Source: Vibrio jasicida CAIM 1864 = LMG 25398 (GTDB taxonomy: Bacteria > Pseudomonadota > Gammaproteobacteria > Enterobacterales > Vibrionaceae). Taken from it: a stretch of DNA of 64,000 nucleotides. The notes under the pieces are model-generated. The model was not told where the DNA came from, made no database searches, and saw only the letters and a list, made by a program, of their open reading frames with translations. This document shows, in pieces, positions 30,377 through 40,257 of the stretch; the first letter of the stretch is position 1, and the number at the start of each line of letters is the position of its first letter. A program made the translations under genes and the position numbers. The DNA lies in the NCBI RefSeq assembly GCF_000400365.1, contig NZ_BAOG01000025.1, positions 180,709 through 244,708 of the forward strand, given 5' to 3'.

Positions 30377-30491
30377 ATCAACTCCATGACATCAGAGCTA
30401 CCTCGCGGTTATCCCTGCTAAAACCTTGTGAATCCGGCCCGCTGTGCGTATAAAATGAATTTTACACCTCATACCCAACGGAAAACATTGT

Positions 30492-30956
30492 ATGAATGCG
30501 ACGCTGCCGAAACTCGACGATCTTGATCGTGCCATTCTAAAAACGCTGATGGCCGATGCTCGAACGCCTTATGCAGAAATGGCAAAACAATTTGATGTTA
30601 GCCCTGCAACGATCCACGTTCGTATCGAGAAAATGAAAGCGGCGGACATCATCGAAGGTACTGAGGTGATCGTCAACACCAAAAAGCTAGGATATGACGT
30701 GTGTTGCTTTATTGGCATTAATCTCAATGCCGCACGTGACTATCACTCTGCGTTGGAAAAACTCAACGCCCTCGATGAAGTGGTGGAAGCTTACTACACC
30801 ACGGGCGCGTATAACATATTCGTCAAATTGATGTGCAAATCGATTGAAGAACTGCAGTTTGTATTGATTGATAAGCTGCAGGCTATTGATGAAGTCCAAT
30901 CTACAGAAACCCTGATTTCGCTGCAAAACCCAATTAATCGCAACGTAAATCCATAA
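30492..30956 (+). CDS. asnC: Lrp/AsnC-family regulator AsnC
   Basis: 154 residues closely following E. coli AsnC: helix-turn-helix at about 22-45 (YAEMAKQFDVSPATIHVRIE), linker, then the RAM ligand-binding domain (EAYYTTGAYNIFVKLMC, QSTETLISLQNPI). AsnC activates asnA in response to low asparagine and represses itself. asnA is not next to it in this window. ATG 30492, weak Shine-Dalgarno. Confidence 0.94.
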   Translation: MNATLPKLDDLDRAILKTLMADARTPYAEMAKQFDVSPATIHVRIEKMKAADIIEGTEVIVNTKKLGYDVCCFIGINLNAARDYHSALEKLNALDEVVEAYYTTGAYNIFVKLMCKSIEELQFVLIDKLQAIDEVQSTETLISLQNPINRNVNP

Positions 30957-30994
30957 AACGCTGAATCCATAAAATAAAAGCCGAATCAAAAAAT

Positions 30995-31024
30995 AAAAAG
31001 GGTAGCCACTTGGCTGCCCTTTTT
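30995..31024. terminator. Bidirectional terminator between asnC and prlC
   Basis: AAAAAGGGTAGCC / GGCTGCCCTTTTT with a 4-nt loop; A and T runs serve both strands. Confidence 0.92.
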
Positions 31025-31039
31025 CATTCTCAATCGAGA

Positions 31040-33082
31040 TTATGCTGCGATACCGGAATGACGCAGTAGTGCATCGATTTCTGGCTCACGACCTCGGAAG
31101 CGTTTAAATAGCTCCATTGGCTCTTCACTGCCTCCCATTTCTAAGATGTTGTTCAGGAAGCTCATACCCGTTTCTTTGTTGAAGATACCTTCTTCTTCGA
31201 AACGAGAGAACGCGTCTGAAGACAATACTTCTGCCCATAGGTAGCTGTAGTAACCCGCGCTATAACCACCAGCAAAAATATGACCAAAGCTGTGTGAGAA
31301 TCGAGCCCACTCAACCGCAGGCAGTACCGCAACTTTCTGCTTCACATCTGCCAAGGTTTCAAGAACGCGAGCACCCACTTCTGGGTCGTACTCTGTGTGC
31401 AGAGTGAAATCGAATAAGCCGAACTCAAGTTGACGTAGGATGCCCATCGCCGACTGGAAGTTCTTCGCCGCAAGCATCTTATCTAACATCGCTTTTGGTA
31501 GAGGCTCGCCAGTCTCGTAGTGGCCAGAAATGAACGCCAGCGCACCTTCTTCCCAACACCAGTTTTCTAAGAACTGACTTGGTAGCTCAACCGCATCCCA
31601 AGGCACACCATTGATACCCGATACCGCACCTGTTTCTACTTGCGTCAGCATGTGATGGATGCCGTGACCGAACTCGTGGAACAAAGTCACCACTTCATCG
31701 TGCGTAAACAGCGCTGGCTTGTCACCTACAGGGCGGTTGAAGTTACACGTTAGGTAAGCAACCGGCGTTTGTAGCTCGCCAGATAGTGTCACTCGACGAC
31801 CACGACAATCATCCATCCATGCACCACCACGCTTGTGCTCACGTGCGTAAAGGTCTAGGTAGAAACTGCCTCGTAATGTGCCTTCACTATCAAAAATATC
31901 GAAAAAGCGTACTGACTCGTGCCAAGTGTCCACACCTTCGCGCTCAGTCACAGTCATACCGAATACGCGGTTTAGCACTTCAAACAAACCACTTACTGCC
32001 TTTGATTCGGGGAAGTAAGGGCGCAGTTCTTCATCCGAGATTTGGAACAAGTGCTGCTTTTGCTTCTCGCTGTAATAGGCAATGTCCCATACGTTTAGCT
32101 CAGTCACACCGAATTCACTCTCAGCAAACTGACGCAATTCTTCCACTTCACGTTCGCCTTGTGGTTTCGCTTTGGTCGCTAAATCGTTTAGGAAGCCAAG
32201 TACCTGCGAAGGATTCTCGGCCATTTTGGTTGCCAGTGACTTTTCGCTGTAAGTGTTGAAACCCAACATGCGAGAGATTTCATGACGCAGTTTTAGCTGC
32301 TCTGTGATGATTTCTGAGTTGTCCCATTTGCCTGCGTTAGGGCCACGATCAGAAGCGCGCGTTACGTATGCTTCGTACAACTCTCGACGTAGTTCTTGGT
32401 TGTCACAGTACGTCATGACTGGCAGGTAAGAAGGGATATCTAAAGTAATTAGGTAGCCGTCGAGCTCTTTCGCTTCTGCTGCGGCTTTCGCTGCAGCAAG
32501 CGCTGACTCTGGCATACCCGCAAGATCTTTTTCGTCGGCAACGTGCTTAGTCCATCCCATGGTGGCATCCAGCACATTGTTAGAGAATTTTGAGCTCAAC
32601 TCAGACATACGCTTGCTAATTTCACCGTAGCGATGTTGCTCGTCTGATGGTAAACCGATGCCTGAAAGCTCGAAGTCACGCAGTGAATCAGAAATAGTCT
32701 TCTGCTGTGCACGCGTCAGCGTCGTGTACTCTTCACTGGCTTTGATCGCTTTATACGCTTCGTACAGACCTTTGTGCTGACCAACCCAAGTGCCGTATTC
32801 AGACAAAATGGGGAGACAACTTTCATACGCTTCACGTAACGCTTCACTGTTTACGACCGAGTTCATATGGCCGACTGGGGACCAAACACGACTCAAACGA
32901 TCATCAGCTTCTTCAATAGGAGCAATAACACTTACCCAGCTTGGGTTGGCGTTGTCTTTCAGTACCTCGTCAATCTTGGCACGACAATCCGCAATCACCT
33001 GCTCGACTGCAGGTTTAATATGTTCTGGTTTGATTTGCGAAAACGGAGGAAGATCCGTAAACGTAAGAAGTGGATTAGACAT
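31040..33082 (-). CDS. prlC: Oligopeptidase A
   Basis: 680 residues from the ATG at 33082 (AAGGA 7 nt upstream), exactly the E. coli PrlC length; the longer open frame is not needed. Zinc metallopeptidase M3: active-site HEFGHGIHH around residue 468 (VVTLFHEFGHGIHHML), with the third ligand Glu about 25 residues on (WDAVELPSQFLENW). It degrades oligopeptides including signal peptides in the cytosol and is linked to heat-shock control in E. coli. Convergent with asnC, divergent from rlmJ. Confidence 0.97.
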   Translation of the reverse strand: MSNPLLTFTDLPPFSQIKPEHIKPAVEQVIADCRAKIDEVLKDNANPSWVSVIAPIEEADDRLSRVWSPVGHMNSVVNSEALREAYESCLPILSEYGTWVGQHKGLYEAYKAIKASEEYTTLTRAQQKTISDSLRDFELSGIGLPSDEQHRYGEISKRMSELSSKFSNNVLDATMGWTKHVADEKDLAGMPESALAAAKAAAEAKELDGYLITLDIPSYLPVMTYCDNQELRRELYEAYVTRASDRGPNAGKWDNSEIITEQLKLRHEISRMLGFNTYSEKSLATKMAENPSQVLGFLNDLATKAKPQGEREVEELRQFAESEFGVTELNVWDIAYYSEKQKQHLFQISDEELRPYFPESKAVSGLFEVLNRVFGMTVTEREGVDTWHESVRFFDIFDSEGTLRGSFYLDLYAREHKRGGAWMDDCRGRRVTLSGELQTPVAYLTCNFNRPVGDKPALFTHDEVVTLFHEFGHGIHHMLTQVETGAVSGINGVPWDAVELPSQFLENWCWEEGALAFISGHYETGEPLPKAMLDKMLAAKNFQSAMGILRQLEFGLFDFTLHTEYDPEVGARVLETLADVKQKVAVLPAVEWARFSHSFGHIFAGGYSAGYYSYLWAEVLSSDAFSRFEEEGIFNKETGMSFLNNILEMGGSEEPMELFKRFRGREPEIDALLRHSGIAA

Positions 33083-33485
33083 GAATAATTCCTTTTGTGT
33101 TTTGGCTCTGTAATTGCCTATTCGTATTTGCATAAAAATAAGCGCACCCAATGCACAGGCAAGCCAACAACATGGATGGGGGGATTTCCGTTCCCTTTCT
33201 CTATGCTGCGATGACCGAAGGGGCCAAAGAGAGCTTACTCTGTCCTTGAGTGTTGTTATGCCTAAGTCAAGCTAAGCACTCTGTTGGAGCATGGCAATTC
33301 GACTTAGGTTTAATTTGTTTACTCATACTAAGTATGGGTGACTTAAAGAAATTTCAATACCATCCTTCTATCAGTTCAACTGATTTGAATCGAAGTTCTA
33401 CATCTTCAAGTTACTTGAGTATAATACCGCCATCGCGCAAAAATCACAGACCACACTCAGTCAAAGAGTGTTTCGAGAGTTTAAT
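33083..33485. other. Divergent prlC/rlmJ intergenic region
   Basis: About 400 bp without a gene. 33404-33423 (TCTTCAAGTTACTTGAGTAT) resembles the right arm of the ERIC-like repeats, but I cannot find a matching left arm, so it may be a decayed copy. No clear operator or hairpin otherwise. A heat-shock promoter for prlC is expected but was not verified. Confidence 0.4.
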
Positions 33486-34325
33486 TTGTTAAGTTACCGC
33501 CACAGCTTCCACGCTGGCAACCATGCTGACGTGGTAAAACACATCGTTCAAAGCCTCATTCTTGATGCACTAAAGCAGAAAGATAAGCCGTTTGTTTATC
33601 ACGATACCCACTCGGGTGTGGGACGTTACGATCTGACTCACGAATGGTCTGAGAAAACGGGCGAATACAAACAAGGCATCGCACGCATTTGGGACAACCC
33701 AAACATCCCTGAAGAGATCGCAAGCTACATCGATTCAATCAAAACATTGAACAACGGTGAGACCCTGCGTTACTACCCAGGTTCACCACGCGTTGCACGT
33801 GCGCAAATCCGCCCGCAAGACCGCATGGTTCTAACTGAATTGCACCCAGCCGATCACCCATTGCTTGAGCAAGAGTTCCACCGCGATCGCCAAGTGAGCA
33901 TCTACAAAGAAGATGGCTTTAAGCGTCTGAAAGGCAGTTTGCCACCGCAAGAACGCCGTGGTTTGGTGCTGATTGATCCTCCATACGAGCTCGCAAAAGA
34001 GTACCGTGACGTAGTACAAGCGATTTTCCAAAGCCATAAACGTTGGGCGACGGGTATCTACGCAATTTGGTACCCAGTGGTAAACCGCTGCGATATCGAA
34101 GATATGATTGAAGGCCTAGAAGGCTTGGGGATCACTAAAATCCTGCAAATCGAGCTTGGTGTCTCTCCCGACACCAACGAACGCGGCATGACCGCATCGG
34201 GTATGATCGTGATTAACCCGCCGTGGAAACTGGAAAGCCAGATGAAAGAGATTCTGCCATTCCTACAAGAAGCGATCGCGCCAGCAACCGGCCACTGGAA
34301 AGTTGACTGGATCGTTCCAGAATAA
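33486..34325 (+). CDS. rlmJ: 23S rRNA m6A2030 methyltransferase RlmJ
   Basis: The conserved N-terminus MLSYRHSFHAGNHADV starts at a TTG (33486) with GAGAG 6 nt upstream, giving 279 aa, the usual size. A GTG at 33468 would add six residues not in the family. HAGNHADVVKH and the catalytic motif VLIDPPYE are present. It methylates N6 of A2030 in 23S rRNA. Single gene with its own terminator. Confidence 0.93.
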   Translation: MLSYRHSFHAGNHADVVKHIVQSLILDALKQKDKPFVYHDTHSGVGRYDLTHEWSEKTGEYKQGIARIWDNPNIPEEIASYIDSIKTLNNGETLRYYPGSPRVARAQIRPQDRMVLTELHPADHPLLEQEFHRDRQVSIYKEDGFKRLKGSLPPQERRGLVLIDPPYELAKEYRDVVQAIFQSHKRWATGIYAIWYPVVNRCDIEDMIEGLEGLGITKILQIELGVSPDTNERGMTASGMIVINPPWKLESQMKEILPFLQEAIAPATGHWKVDWIVPE

Positions 34326-34349
34326 AAAAACACTGAATTCAAGAATCTT

Positions 34350-34384
34350 TAAGCGCAACGATGACCTCGTTGCGCTTTTTTATT
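34350..34384 (+). terminator. rlmJ terminator
   Basis: AAGCGCAACGA / TCGTTGCGCTT with a 5-nt loop and T-tract, 25 bp past the stop. Confidence 0.93.
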
Positions 34385-34472
34385 TTCTAAAAATTTTCGT
34401 CTGCGCTTCGTCTTTTCTTTTTTGCCTGCGTCTTAGGGATGTAAACAAGCTAAAACATAGAGAGAAATGACC

Positions 34473-35171
34473 ATGCTTAAAGTTATCAGTTTTAAAATTT
34501 GCCCATTTGTTCAGCGCGTAACCGCGGCACTAGAAGCAAAACAGATCCCTTACGAGATTGAATACATCAGTTTAAAAGACAAGCCACAATGGTTCCTAGA
34601 TATCTCACCAAACGGTCAAGTGCCGATGATGGTGACAGAATCTGGCACGGCACTGTTTGAGTCGGATGCAATCATCGAATACATCGAAGACGAATACGGT
34701 CCGTTAGAGCAAGGCGTGACAAACGAACAACGCGCACTCGACCGAGCATGGAGCTACCTAGGTTCTAAACACTACTTGCCTCAGTGCGGCACCATGGGCA
34801 GCAAAGACCAAGCAACCTTTGAAGAGCGAGTAGAGAAGCTGATCAAAGCTTTCCAAAAAGCAGAAAACCAACTGTCTGGTGAAACCAAGTTCTTCAAATC
34901 CGATGAACTAAGCAATGTAGACATGGCGTGGTTGCCACTTCTACACCGCGCTGCCATCGTCAAAGCGCACTCTGGTTACGACTTCTTCTGTGGTCTGCCA
35001 AAAATGCAGGCATGGCAAAAGCACATCCTAGAATCAGGATTAGTAGAGAAGACAGTATCGGAAGACTTCGTGCAGCTGTTTAGCGATTTCTACCTAACCA
35101 ACACTTACCTAGCGGATGGTAAAGACGTGCAAACCCAGTCAGGCTATGGCACATCAAGCTGCTGCGGTTAA
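34473..35171 (+). CDS. Glutathione S-transferase family protein
   Basis: 232 residues from the second ATG (34473), which has AGAGAGA 7 nt upstream; the ATG at 34467 adds only two residues. N-terminal thioredoxin-fold domain with ICPFVQRV (Cys at the catalytic position, as in omega/beta-type or dehydroascorbate-reductase-like GSTs) and the cis-Pro VPMMV. The helical C-terminal domain follows (about 95-220). Ends in SSCCG, an odd cysteine pair. The substrate is unknown. It precedes glutathione reductase on the same strand, consistent with thiol redox work. Confidence 0.85.
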   Translation: MLKVISFKICPFVQRVTAALEAKQIPYEIEYISLKDKPQWFLDISPNGQVPMMVTESGTALFESDAIIEYIEDEYGPLEQGVTNEQRALDRAWSYLGSKHYLPQCGTMGSKDQATFEERVEKLIKAFQKAENQLSGETKFFKSDELSNVDMAWLPLLHRAAIVKAHSGYDFFCGLPKMQAWQKHILESGLVEKTVSEDFVQLFSDFYLTNTYLADGKDVQTQSGYGTSSCCG

Positions 35172-35204
35172 TGGTTTTCCCCTCCCCTGAGGATGAAAAA
35201 CACC

Positions 35205-35230
35205 AAGCGGAATAGCGCCTTATTCCGCTT
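35205..35230. terminator. Hairpin after the GST gene
   Basis: AAGCGGAATA / TATTCCGCTT, perfect 10-bp arms, 6-nt loop, 33 bp past the stop, with only a broken T-tract (TGCTATCCTTTC). Confidence 0.65.
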
Positions 35231-35412
35231 TGCTATCCTTTCATCGCTATTTGTCATAAGCAATGTCACTTTTTCCCATTTAGGAAATTGCTAGACTCGA
35301 TTTATGATAGGGGCATGGAATTAACAACAATTCCGTTGGGCTGTTGAGTTCATCACCCAGCACCCCAATGTAATTATTGTCAGACAAAATTAATAAGCTC
35401 TTGGAGAAAGTA

Positions 35413-36768
35413 ATGGCGACTCATTTTGATTATATCTGTATCGGCGGCGGCAGCGGCGGTATCGCATCAGCAAACCGTGCGGCAATGTACGGTGCTAAAG
35501 TAGCGCTTATCGAAGCTCAAGACCTTGGCGGCACCTGTGTAAACGTTGGTTGTGTGCCTAAGAAAGTCATGTGGCACGGCGCGCAAGTTGCAGAAGCAAT
35601 GAACCTGTACGCAGAAGACTACGGCTTCGATGTAGATGTAAAAGGTTTCGACTGGAGCAAACTGGTTGAGAGTCGTCAGGCTTACATTGGTCGTATCCAC
35701 CAATCTTACGACCGTGTTCTTGGCAACAACAAAGTAAACGTTATCAAAGGTTTTGCTAAGTTCGTTGACGAGAAAACAGTTGAAGTAAACGGTGAACACT
35801 ACACAGCGGATCATATCCTGATCGCAGTGGGTGGCCGTCCAACAATTCCAAACATTCCAGGTGCAGAATACGGCATCGATTCAAACGGCTTCTTCGAGCT
35901 TGCTGAGCAACCAAAACGCGTTGCAGTGATCGGCGCGGGTTACATCGCGGTTGAAATCGCGGGCGTTCTGCATGCACTAGGCACAGAAACACACCTGTTC
36001 TGCCGTAAAGAATCACCGCTACGTAGCTTCGACCCAATGATCATCGAAACGCTAGTAGAAGTAATGGAAGCGGAAGGCCCAACGCTGCACACCCACTCTG
36101 TACCAAAAGAAGTGGTGAAAGAAGCAGACGGCAGCCTAACTCTGCACCTAGAAAACGGTGAAAGCCAAAACGTAGATACCCTAATCTGGGCAATCGGTCG
36201 CCACCCAGCTACAGATGCTATCAACCTAGCATCAACTGGCGTTGCAACGAACGACCGTGGCTACATTAAGGTAGACGAATACCAAACAACTAACGTTCCT
36301 GGCATCTACTGTGTGGGTGACATCATGGAAGGTGGTATTGAGCTAACGCCAGTGGCTGTTAAAGCGGGTCGTCAACTTTCTGAACGCCTATTTAATGGCA
36401 AAACTAACGCGAAGATGGATTACGAATTGGTACCAACCGTGGTATTCAGCCACCCACCAATCGGCACAATCGGTCTAACGACTCAAGAAGCAGAAGAGAA
36501 ATACGGCAAAGACAACATCAAAGTCTACACGTCTGGCTTTACTGCGATGTACACAGCGGTTACTAAGCACCGTCAACCATGTAAGATGAAGCTAGTATGT
36601 GCTGGCGAAGAAGAAACGGTTGTTGGTCTACACGGCATCGGCTTCACGGTTGATGAAATGATTCAAGGCTTCGGCGTAGCAATGAAGATGGGCGCAACCA
36701 AAGCAGACTTCGACTCTGTTGTGGCTATCCACCCAACGGGCTCAGAAGAGTTCGTGACAATGCGTTAA
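35413..36768 (+). CDS. gor: Glutathione-disulfide reductase
   Basis: 451 residues from the ATG at 35413 (GGAG 6 nt upstream), matching E. coli Gor (450). FAD Rossmann motif [15 protein letters not shown], redox-active disulfide [18 protein letters not shown] motif [15 protein letters not shown] and the C-terminal catalytic His in [14 protein letters not shown] are all present. It reduces GSSG with NADPH in the cytosol. A strong terminator follows. A defence-like gene starts beyond it. Confidence 0.97.
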   Translation: MATHFDYICIGGGSGGIASANRAAMYGAKVALIEAQDLGGTCVNVGCVPKKVMWHGAQVAEAMNLYAEDYGFDVDVKGFDWSKLVESRQAYIGRIHQSYDRVLGNNKVNVIKGFAKFVDEKTVEVNGEHYTADHILIAVGGRPTIPNIPGAEYGIDSNGFFELAEQPKRVAVIGAGYIAVEIAGVLHALGTETHLFCRKESPLRSFDPMIIETLVEVMEAEGPTLHTHSVPKEVVKEADGSLTLHLENGESQNVDTLIWAIGRHPATDAINLASTGVATNDRGYIKVDEYQTTNVPGIYCVGDIMEGGIELTPVAVKAGRQLSERLFNGKTNAKMDYELVPTVVFSHPPIGTIGLTTQEAEEKYGKDNIKVYTSGFTAMYTAVTKHRQPCKMKLVCAGEEETVVGLHGIGFTVDEMIQGFGVAMKMGATKADFDSVVAIHPTGSEEFVTMR

Positions 36769-36790
36769 AAGTATAAGTTCTAAAAAGAGT

Positions 36791-36826
36791 AAACCGATTA
36801 GAGTTATCTCTAATCGGTTTTTGCAA
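36791..36826 (+). terminator. gor terminator
   Basis: AACCGATTAGAG / CTCTAATCGGTT with a 4-nt loop, then TTT. Confidence 0.93.
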
Positions 36827-36987
36827 ATCAATAAATTTAACCTGCGAACCAAGATAAAACAGATAGCTCAATAAACCACGTTAACTTCAAAGATCTCTCT
36901 AAATGCACGTAGTAGTATATTAGATAACTAATTGCATAAAAATCGCGATAACTATTTGAGATATCGCAATACGTAGTGAGGTTTCTA

Positions 36988-39900
36988 GTGAGTAGTTTTC
37001 GTGTAGCGAGCAAAAAAGCTCTGATGAGTGCTCTGAAACAAAGCAGGAAAGAAATAGCCCTGCTAGTTGGTGCACCTTTATCATCTCCAGCCAAGCAAGG
37101 TCAAAAAGGTGTCCCTGGTGTAAAAGGGGTACTCGATATAATTGAAAGTTACGTCGACAAAGAGTTAGATCTTAAAGATGAATATGTCGATGAAGTCATA
37201 GATAAATATCAAGATGATACTATTCAATACCAGAAAGCATTTGAATTTCTCGCTGATTATACAGATCCCGACACATTAAACTTAATCGTCAGAAAAGCAG
37301 TACTGCAGGCAAACTATTCTAATTCAGAAGACTATGATTTATTAGATCATGAAAATTTACTATCCTTACAAAATGACTCTTCATCTTGGCATATTTCAGA
37401 AACTATAGAGTCATTGGCAAAAATATTAACATCGCAAAAATTCAAATCAGGGCCAGTTCTTACCACAAACTTTGATCCTTTGATATCAATAGCGTTAAGA
37501 AAAATATCTTGTGAGTCAAACAAGGTTGTATTGCATGGTGATGGTAGTTTAGAACAATTTCAATCCGATATAATTAACATAGTTCATATGCATGGTGACT
37601 GGATAAAATCAGATACTATGCATACACAGAGCCAACTCAGGTTAAATAGACCTAAGCTAAAAACTTCATTATCCAACATACTAAAAAATAAGACTCTATT
37701 TGTAATAGGTTATGGTGGTTGGGATGATATATTTATGCAAGCACTAAGAGACTTAATGGATGATGATAGTGCGAATTTCAATGTTATTTGGGCTTTCTTT
37801 GAAAATGAGGAAAGCATTATAAATAACAGATATGAAAAGCTAATAAAATCAGTACAGCCAGCTATAGGGAGAAATAGATTTAGAATTTATGGTGGAATTA
37901 ATTGCCATGAATTCATTCCAGAACTATCTAATTATATATTAAATTCAGAAAAAAGTAACAAAACCATATGCAATATAAATAAAAAAGAAACTTCTATATC
38001 TAACTCTTCCGATGATAATATATTATTTAGAGATATTTTAATTACAACACCTACTTGGGATGTTAATTTTAACAATGCTCATCAGCATATAAGAGAAGTA
38101 GAAAGAGCAAGTTGCTTTGAGATAATTCAAACATCTAGAGTATTAAATCTTGTTTGTGATTGGGGTTTAGGAAAAGATGAATTTATATTATCACTAATTA
38201 ATGACACGTATTCACCGATATTAAATTCACATCTATATCGAATAGATTTAGAGGACGTACAAACAAAAGAAGATCTTTTAGATAGAATAGAGTTAAGCTA
38301 TGGCTTTGGCCTACAAGACTTTATTAGTGGCATGAGTTCTTCTCCATCAGTTCTATGTTTAGATAATTTTGACTCAACATTAAGAGATGGCGATAAAGCC
38401 AAGTTATTAATTACTATTGAATGGCTTATTAATGTTGTTACTGAGTTTAACTTAGATTGTAAGATTATAATTTGTAGTAAAAGCTTTTTAAACTCTAAAA
38501 CTCCAGCAGTAAAATTATACGCACTAGAGGAGTTTGACGTTCGCTCATATATAAGCCATCACCCAGCAATCCATTCTAAACCAGATGAACATGTATATGA
38601 GTCTTTGCTAGAGCTATCTCAGGGCATTCCTGCTCTCCTAGATAAATACATAGGTGAATTAGAAATTTTATCAATAGATGAGCTCTATGATGCCCACTTT
38701 TCCCCAGAAACATACAAAAATGACCCGGATAGATCAGTCCCCAACGAGCTAAGAAAACGTATAGAGTCTTTATTATCTAGTGATGAGACTCATTCTTTAC
38801 GTAGTTATGAGTTAGTTAAAATACTTTCTGTTTTAGAAAATGGAGATTCATTTACAAATCTAAAACAAGCAAATTCTGAGTTTAACTTCAAAGCTTCCCA
38901 CTTAAAGGAATTATATAGTTTAGAATTGGTAGAATCTGTAAATGTAAGCAAGAACTTTTTAAAAACAACATCATATTTAGGTGATGAAAAAATACACTCA
39001 CTTCCACCAATAGTTCGACATTATGTTTATGGTCAATTGACGACTAAAGAAGTATACAGCATTGTAAAGCAACTTGCTAACGTGCACCTTGGTAAAAAGT
39101 GGCAAAGTGGAAACCTTAATTTATGTGCAATATCTAAAGATATGCTTACTAATATTGGAAGTACTCACATTATAATTTTGCACTTATTAAGATGCTCAAT
39201 TGAATTGAACAATACTCGTGGATTTAACTCTGCCTTAGTTATAAGTGAAGCTTATGGAGAGTATTTGTCAAGAAATAACAGACATAGAGAATTAATTAAA
39301 TTTACTGAGCAAATAAAAGCGATCATAAAAGAAAATGAAAAAGCAAAAACATCAATACAAATGGATGTTAATTTAGGTGAAGCGCTTAGAATGTTAGATC
39401 AGGATGAAAAAGCAGAAGAAACCCTTCTTTATGCATATGAGAGGTTAAAAGAAAAAGAACATCCACAAAAAAGATTATTAAAATCATTACTGGATAGCAT
39501 AGCATTACTATATGAGTTTAATAAAGATTATGATAACGCTAATAAATTCGCGAATGAACTATTAGCAATAGATAAGAATCATGTTGGAGCTAGGTATATA
39601 GTTGCATCAACATCAGAACATACTAGCATTCAAGAACTCAAAGAACTGGAAGAGCACTTTAGGAATACCAATAATACCATTACTGCAAATAACATATGTA
39701 TAAAATTATATGACTTAGAAAAATCTTCAAAAGAAAAAATGAAATGGTTGAACAAGGTATTACAAAGCAAAGATGATCAGTATAACAAATTCCGCGCTGT
39801 GACTAGAAAAGGTAGTCTATTAGACAGAAGTAATGATATCGATAAACTTAATCAAGTTGAATTAAAACTATTACATTCCAGTTACGTATATAGTTTTTCT

Positions 39901-40173
39901 CAAAAAATGACATCATTATTCAACTCATCTCACAAAGAATTATGGGCTTACTATCAAAATTTGGGCAATTACCCTGTTTTAATGAAGTTGTTTCAACAAA
40001 GCTCTCTATTCTGGAGAATCTATGATAATTCAGAAAAAGAAAATAAATATAGTTCTTTATTATCTCCGATAATCTCGGGATTATTACCTCGAACTATAGA
40101 TTTATCAAAATACAAATATGTTACGTTTAGAGTAAGACAAATATCCTCAAAAGCGACTAGTGAAGCAATATAA
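36988..40173 (+). CDS. SIR2-like / degenerate STAND NTPase / helical-repeat protein, candidate anti-phage defence gene
   Basis: 1061 residues from a GTG at 36988 with GAGG 6 nt upstream (an in-frame GTG at 36976 lacks one). N-terminal SIR2-like NADase domain (about 20-320): nucleotide loop LLVGAPLSSP (25-34), TTNFDPL (159-165), HMHGDW with candidate catalytic His (200-205), VIGYGGWDDIF (about 239-249). Central STAND-like NTPase: Walker A DWGLGKDEF (391-399, Asp replacing Ser/Thr), Walker B VLCLDNFD (455-462), then KIIICSK (492-498). The rest (about 600-1061) is helical, TPR-like. Strongly AT-rich (27% GC in 39481-39540, hand count; 57% in 43981-44040 within edd) and rich in AGA/ATA codons, so recently acquired. 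Family relatives are abortive-infection NAD depleters such as Avs5. No partner gene or mobile-element gene adjoins it. Confidence 0.85.
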   Translation: MSSFRVASKKALMSALKQSRKEIALLVGAPLSSPAKQGQKGVPGVKGVLDIIESYVDKELDLKDEYVDEVIDKYQDDTIQYQKAFEFLADYTDPDTLNLIVRKAVLQANYSNSEDYDLLDHENLLSLQNDSSSWHISETIESLAKILTSQKFKSGPVLTTNFDPLISIALRKISCESNKVVLHGDGSLEQFQSDIINIVHMHGDWIKSDTMHTQSQLRLNRPKLKTSLSNILKNKTLFVIGYGGWDDIFMQALRDLMDDDSANFNVIWAFFENEESIINNRYEKLIKSVQPAIGRNRFRIYGGINCHEFIPELSNYILNSEKSNKTICNINKKETSISNSSDDNILFRDILITTPTWDVNFNNAHQHIREVERASCFEIIQTSRVLNLVCDWGLGKDEFILSLINDTYSPILNSHLYRIDLEDVQTKEDLLDRIELSYGFGLQDFISGMSSSPSVLCLDNFDSTLRDGDKAKLLITIEWLINVVTEFNLDCKIIICSKSFLNSKTPAVKLYALEEFDVRSYISHHPAIHSKPDEHVYESLLELSQGIPALLDKYIGELEILSIDELYDAHFSPETYKNDPDRSVPNELRKRIESLLSSDETHSLRSYELVKILSVLENGDSFTNLKQANSEFNFKASHLKELYSLELVESVNVSKNFLKTTSYLGDEKIHSLPPIVRHYVYGQLTTKEVYSIVKQLANVHLGKKWQSGNLNLCAISKDMLTNIGSTHIIILHLLRCSIELNNTRGFNSALVISEAYGEYLSRNNRHRELIKFTEQIKAIIKENEKAKTSIQMDVNLGEALRMLDQDEKAEETLLYAYERLKEKEHPQKRLLKSLLDSIALLYEFNKDYDNANKFANELLAIDKNHVGARYIVASTSEHTSIQELKELEEHFRNTNNTITANNICIKLYDLEKSSKEKMKWLNKVLQSKDDQYNKFRAVTRKGSLLDRSNDIDKLNQVELKLLHSSYVYSFSQKMTSLFNSSHKELWAYYQNLGNYPVLMKLFQQSSLFWRIYDNSEKENKYSSLLSPIISGLLPRTIDLSKYKYVTFRVRQISSKATSEAI

Positions 40174-40206
40174 AAAAAGGGTCATCAATTACTTGATGAC
40201 CCTTTT
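40174..40206. terminator. Bidirectional terminator between the SIR2 gene and eda
   Basis: AAAAAGGGTCATCAA / TTGATGACCCTTTTT with a 4-nt loop; serves both converging genes. Confidence 0.93.
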
Positions 40207-40257
40207 TCTATTCACGTTTTAAAACGTTCGGGGGTATTTCGGAGCCGCTTGCGCGTT

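Noticed and set aside
30133..30421. Small frames at the start of the GTG-initiated sensor gene
   Set aside because: Other-frame shadows of the signal peptide region.
36837..37094. Minus-strand frame at the SIR2 gene start
   Set aside because: Antisense shadow of the N-terminal coding region and leader; no Shine-Dalgarno.
36769..40257. Mobile-element ends, integrase or direct repeats around the SIR2 gene
   Set aside because: Looked for and not seen; foreign origin is argued from composition only.
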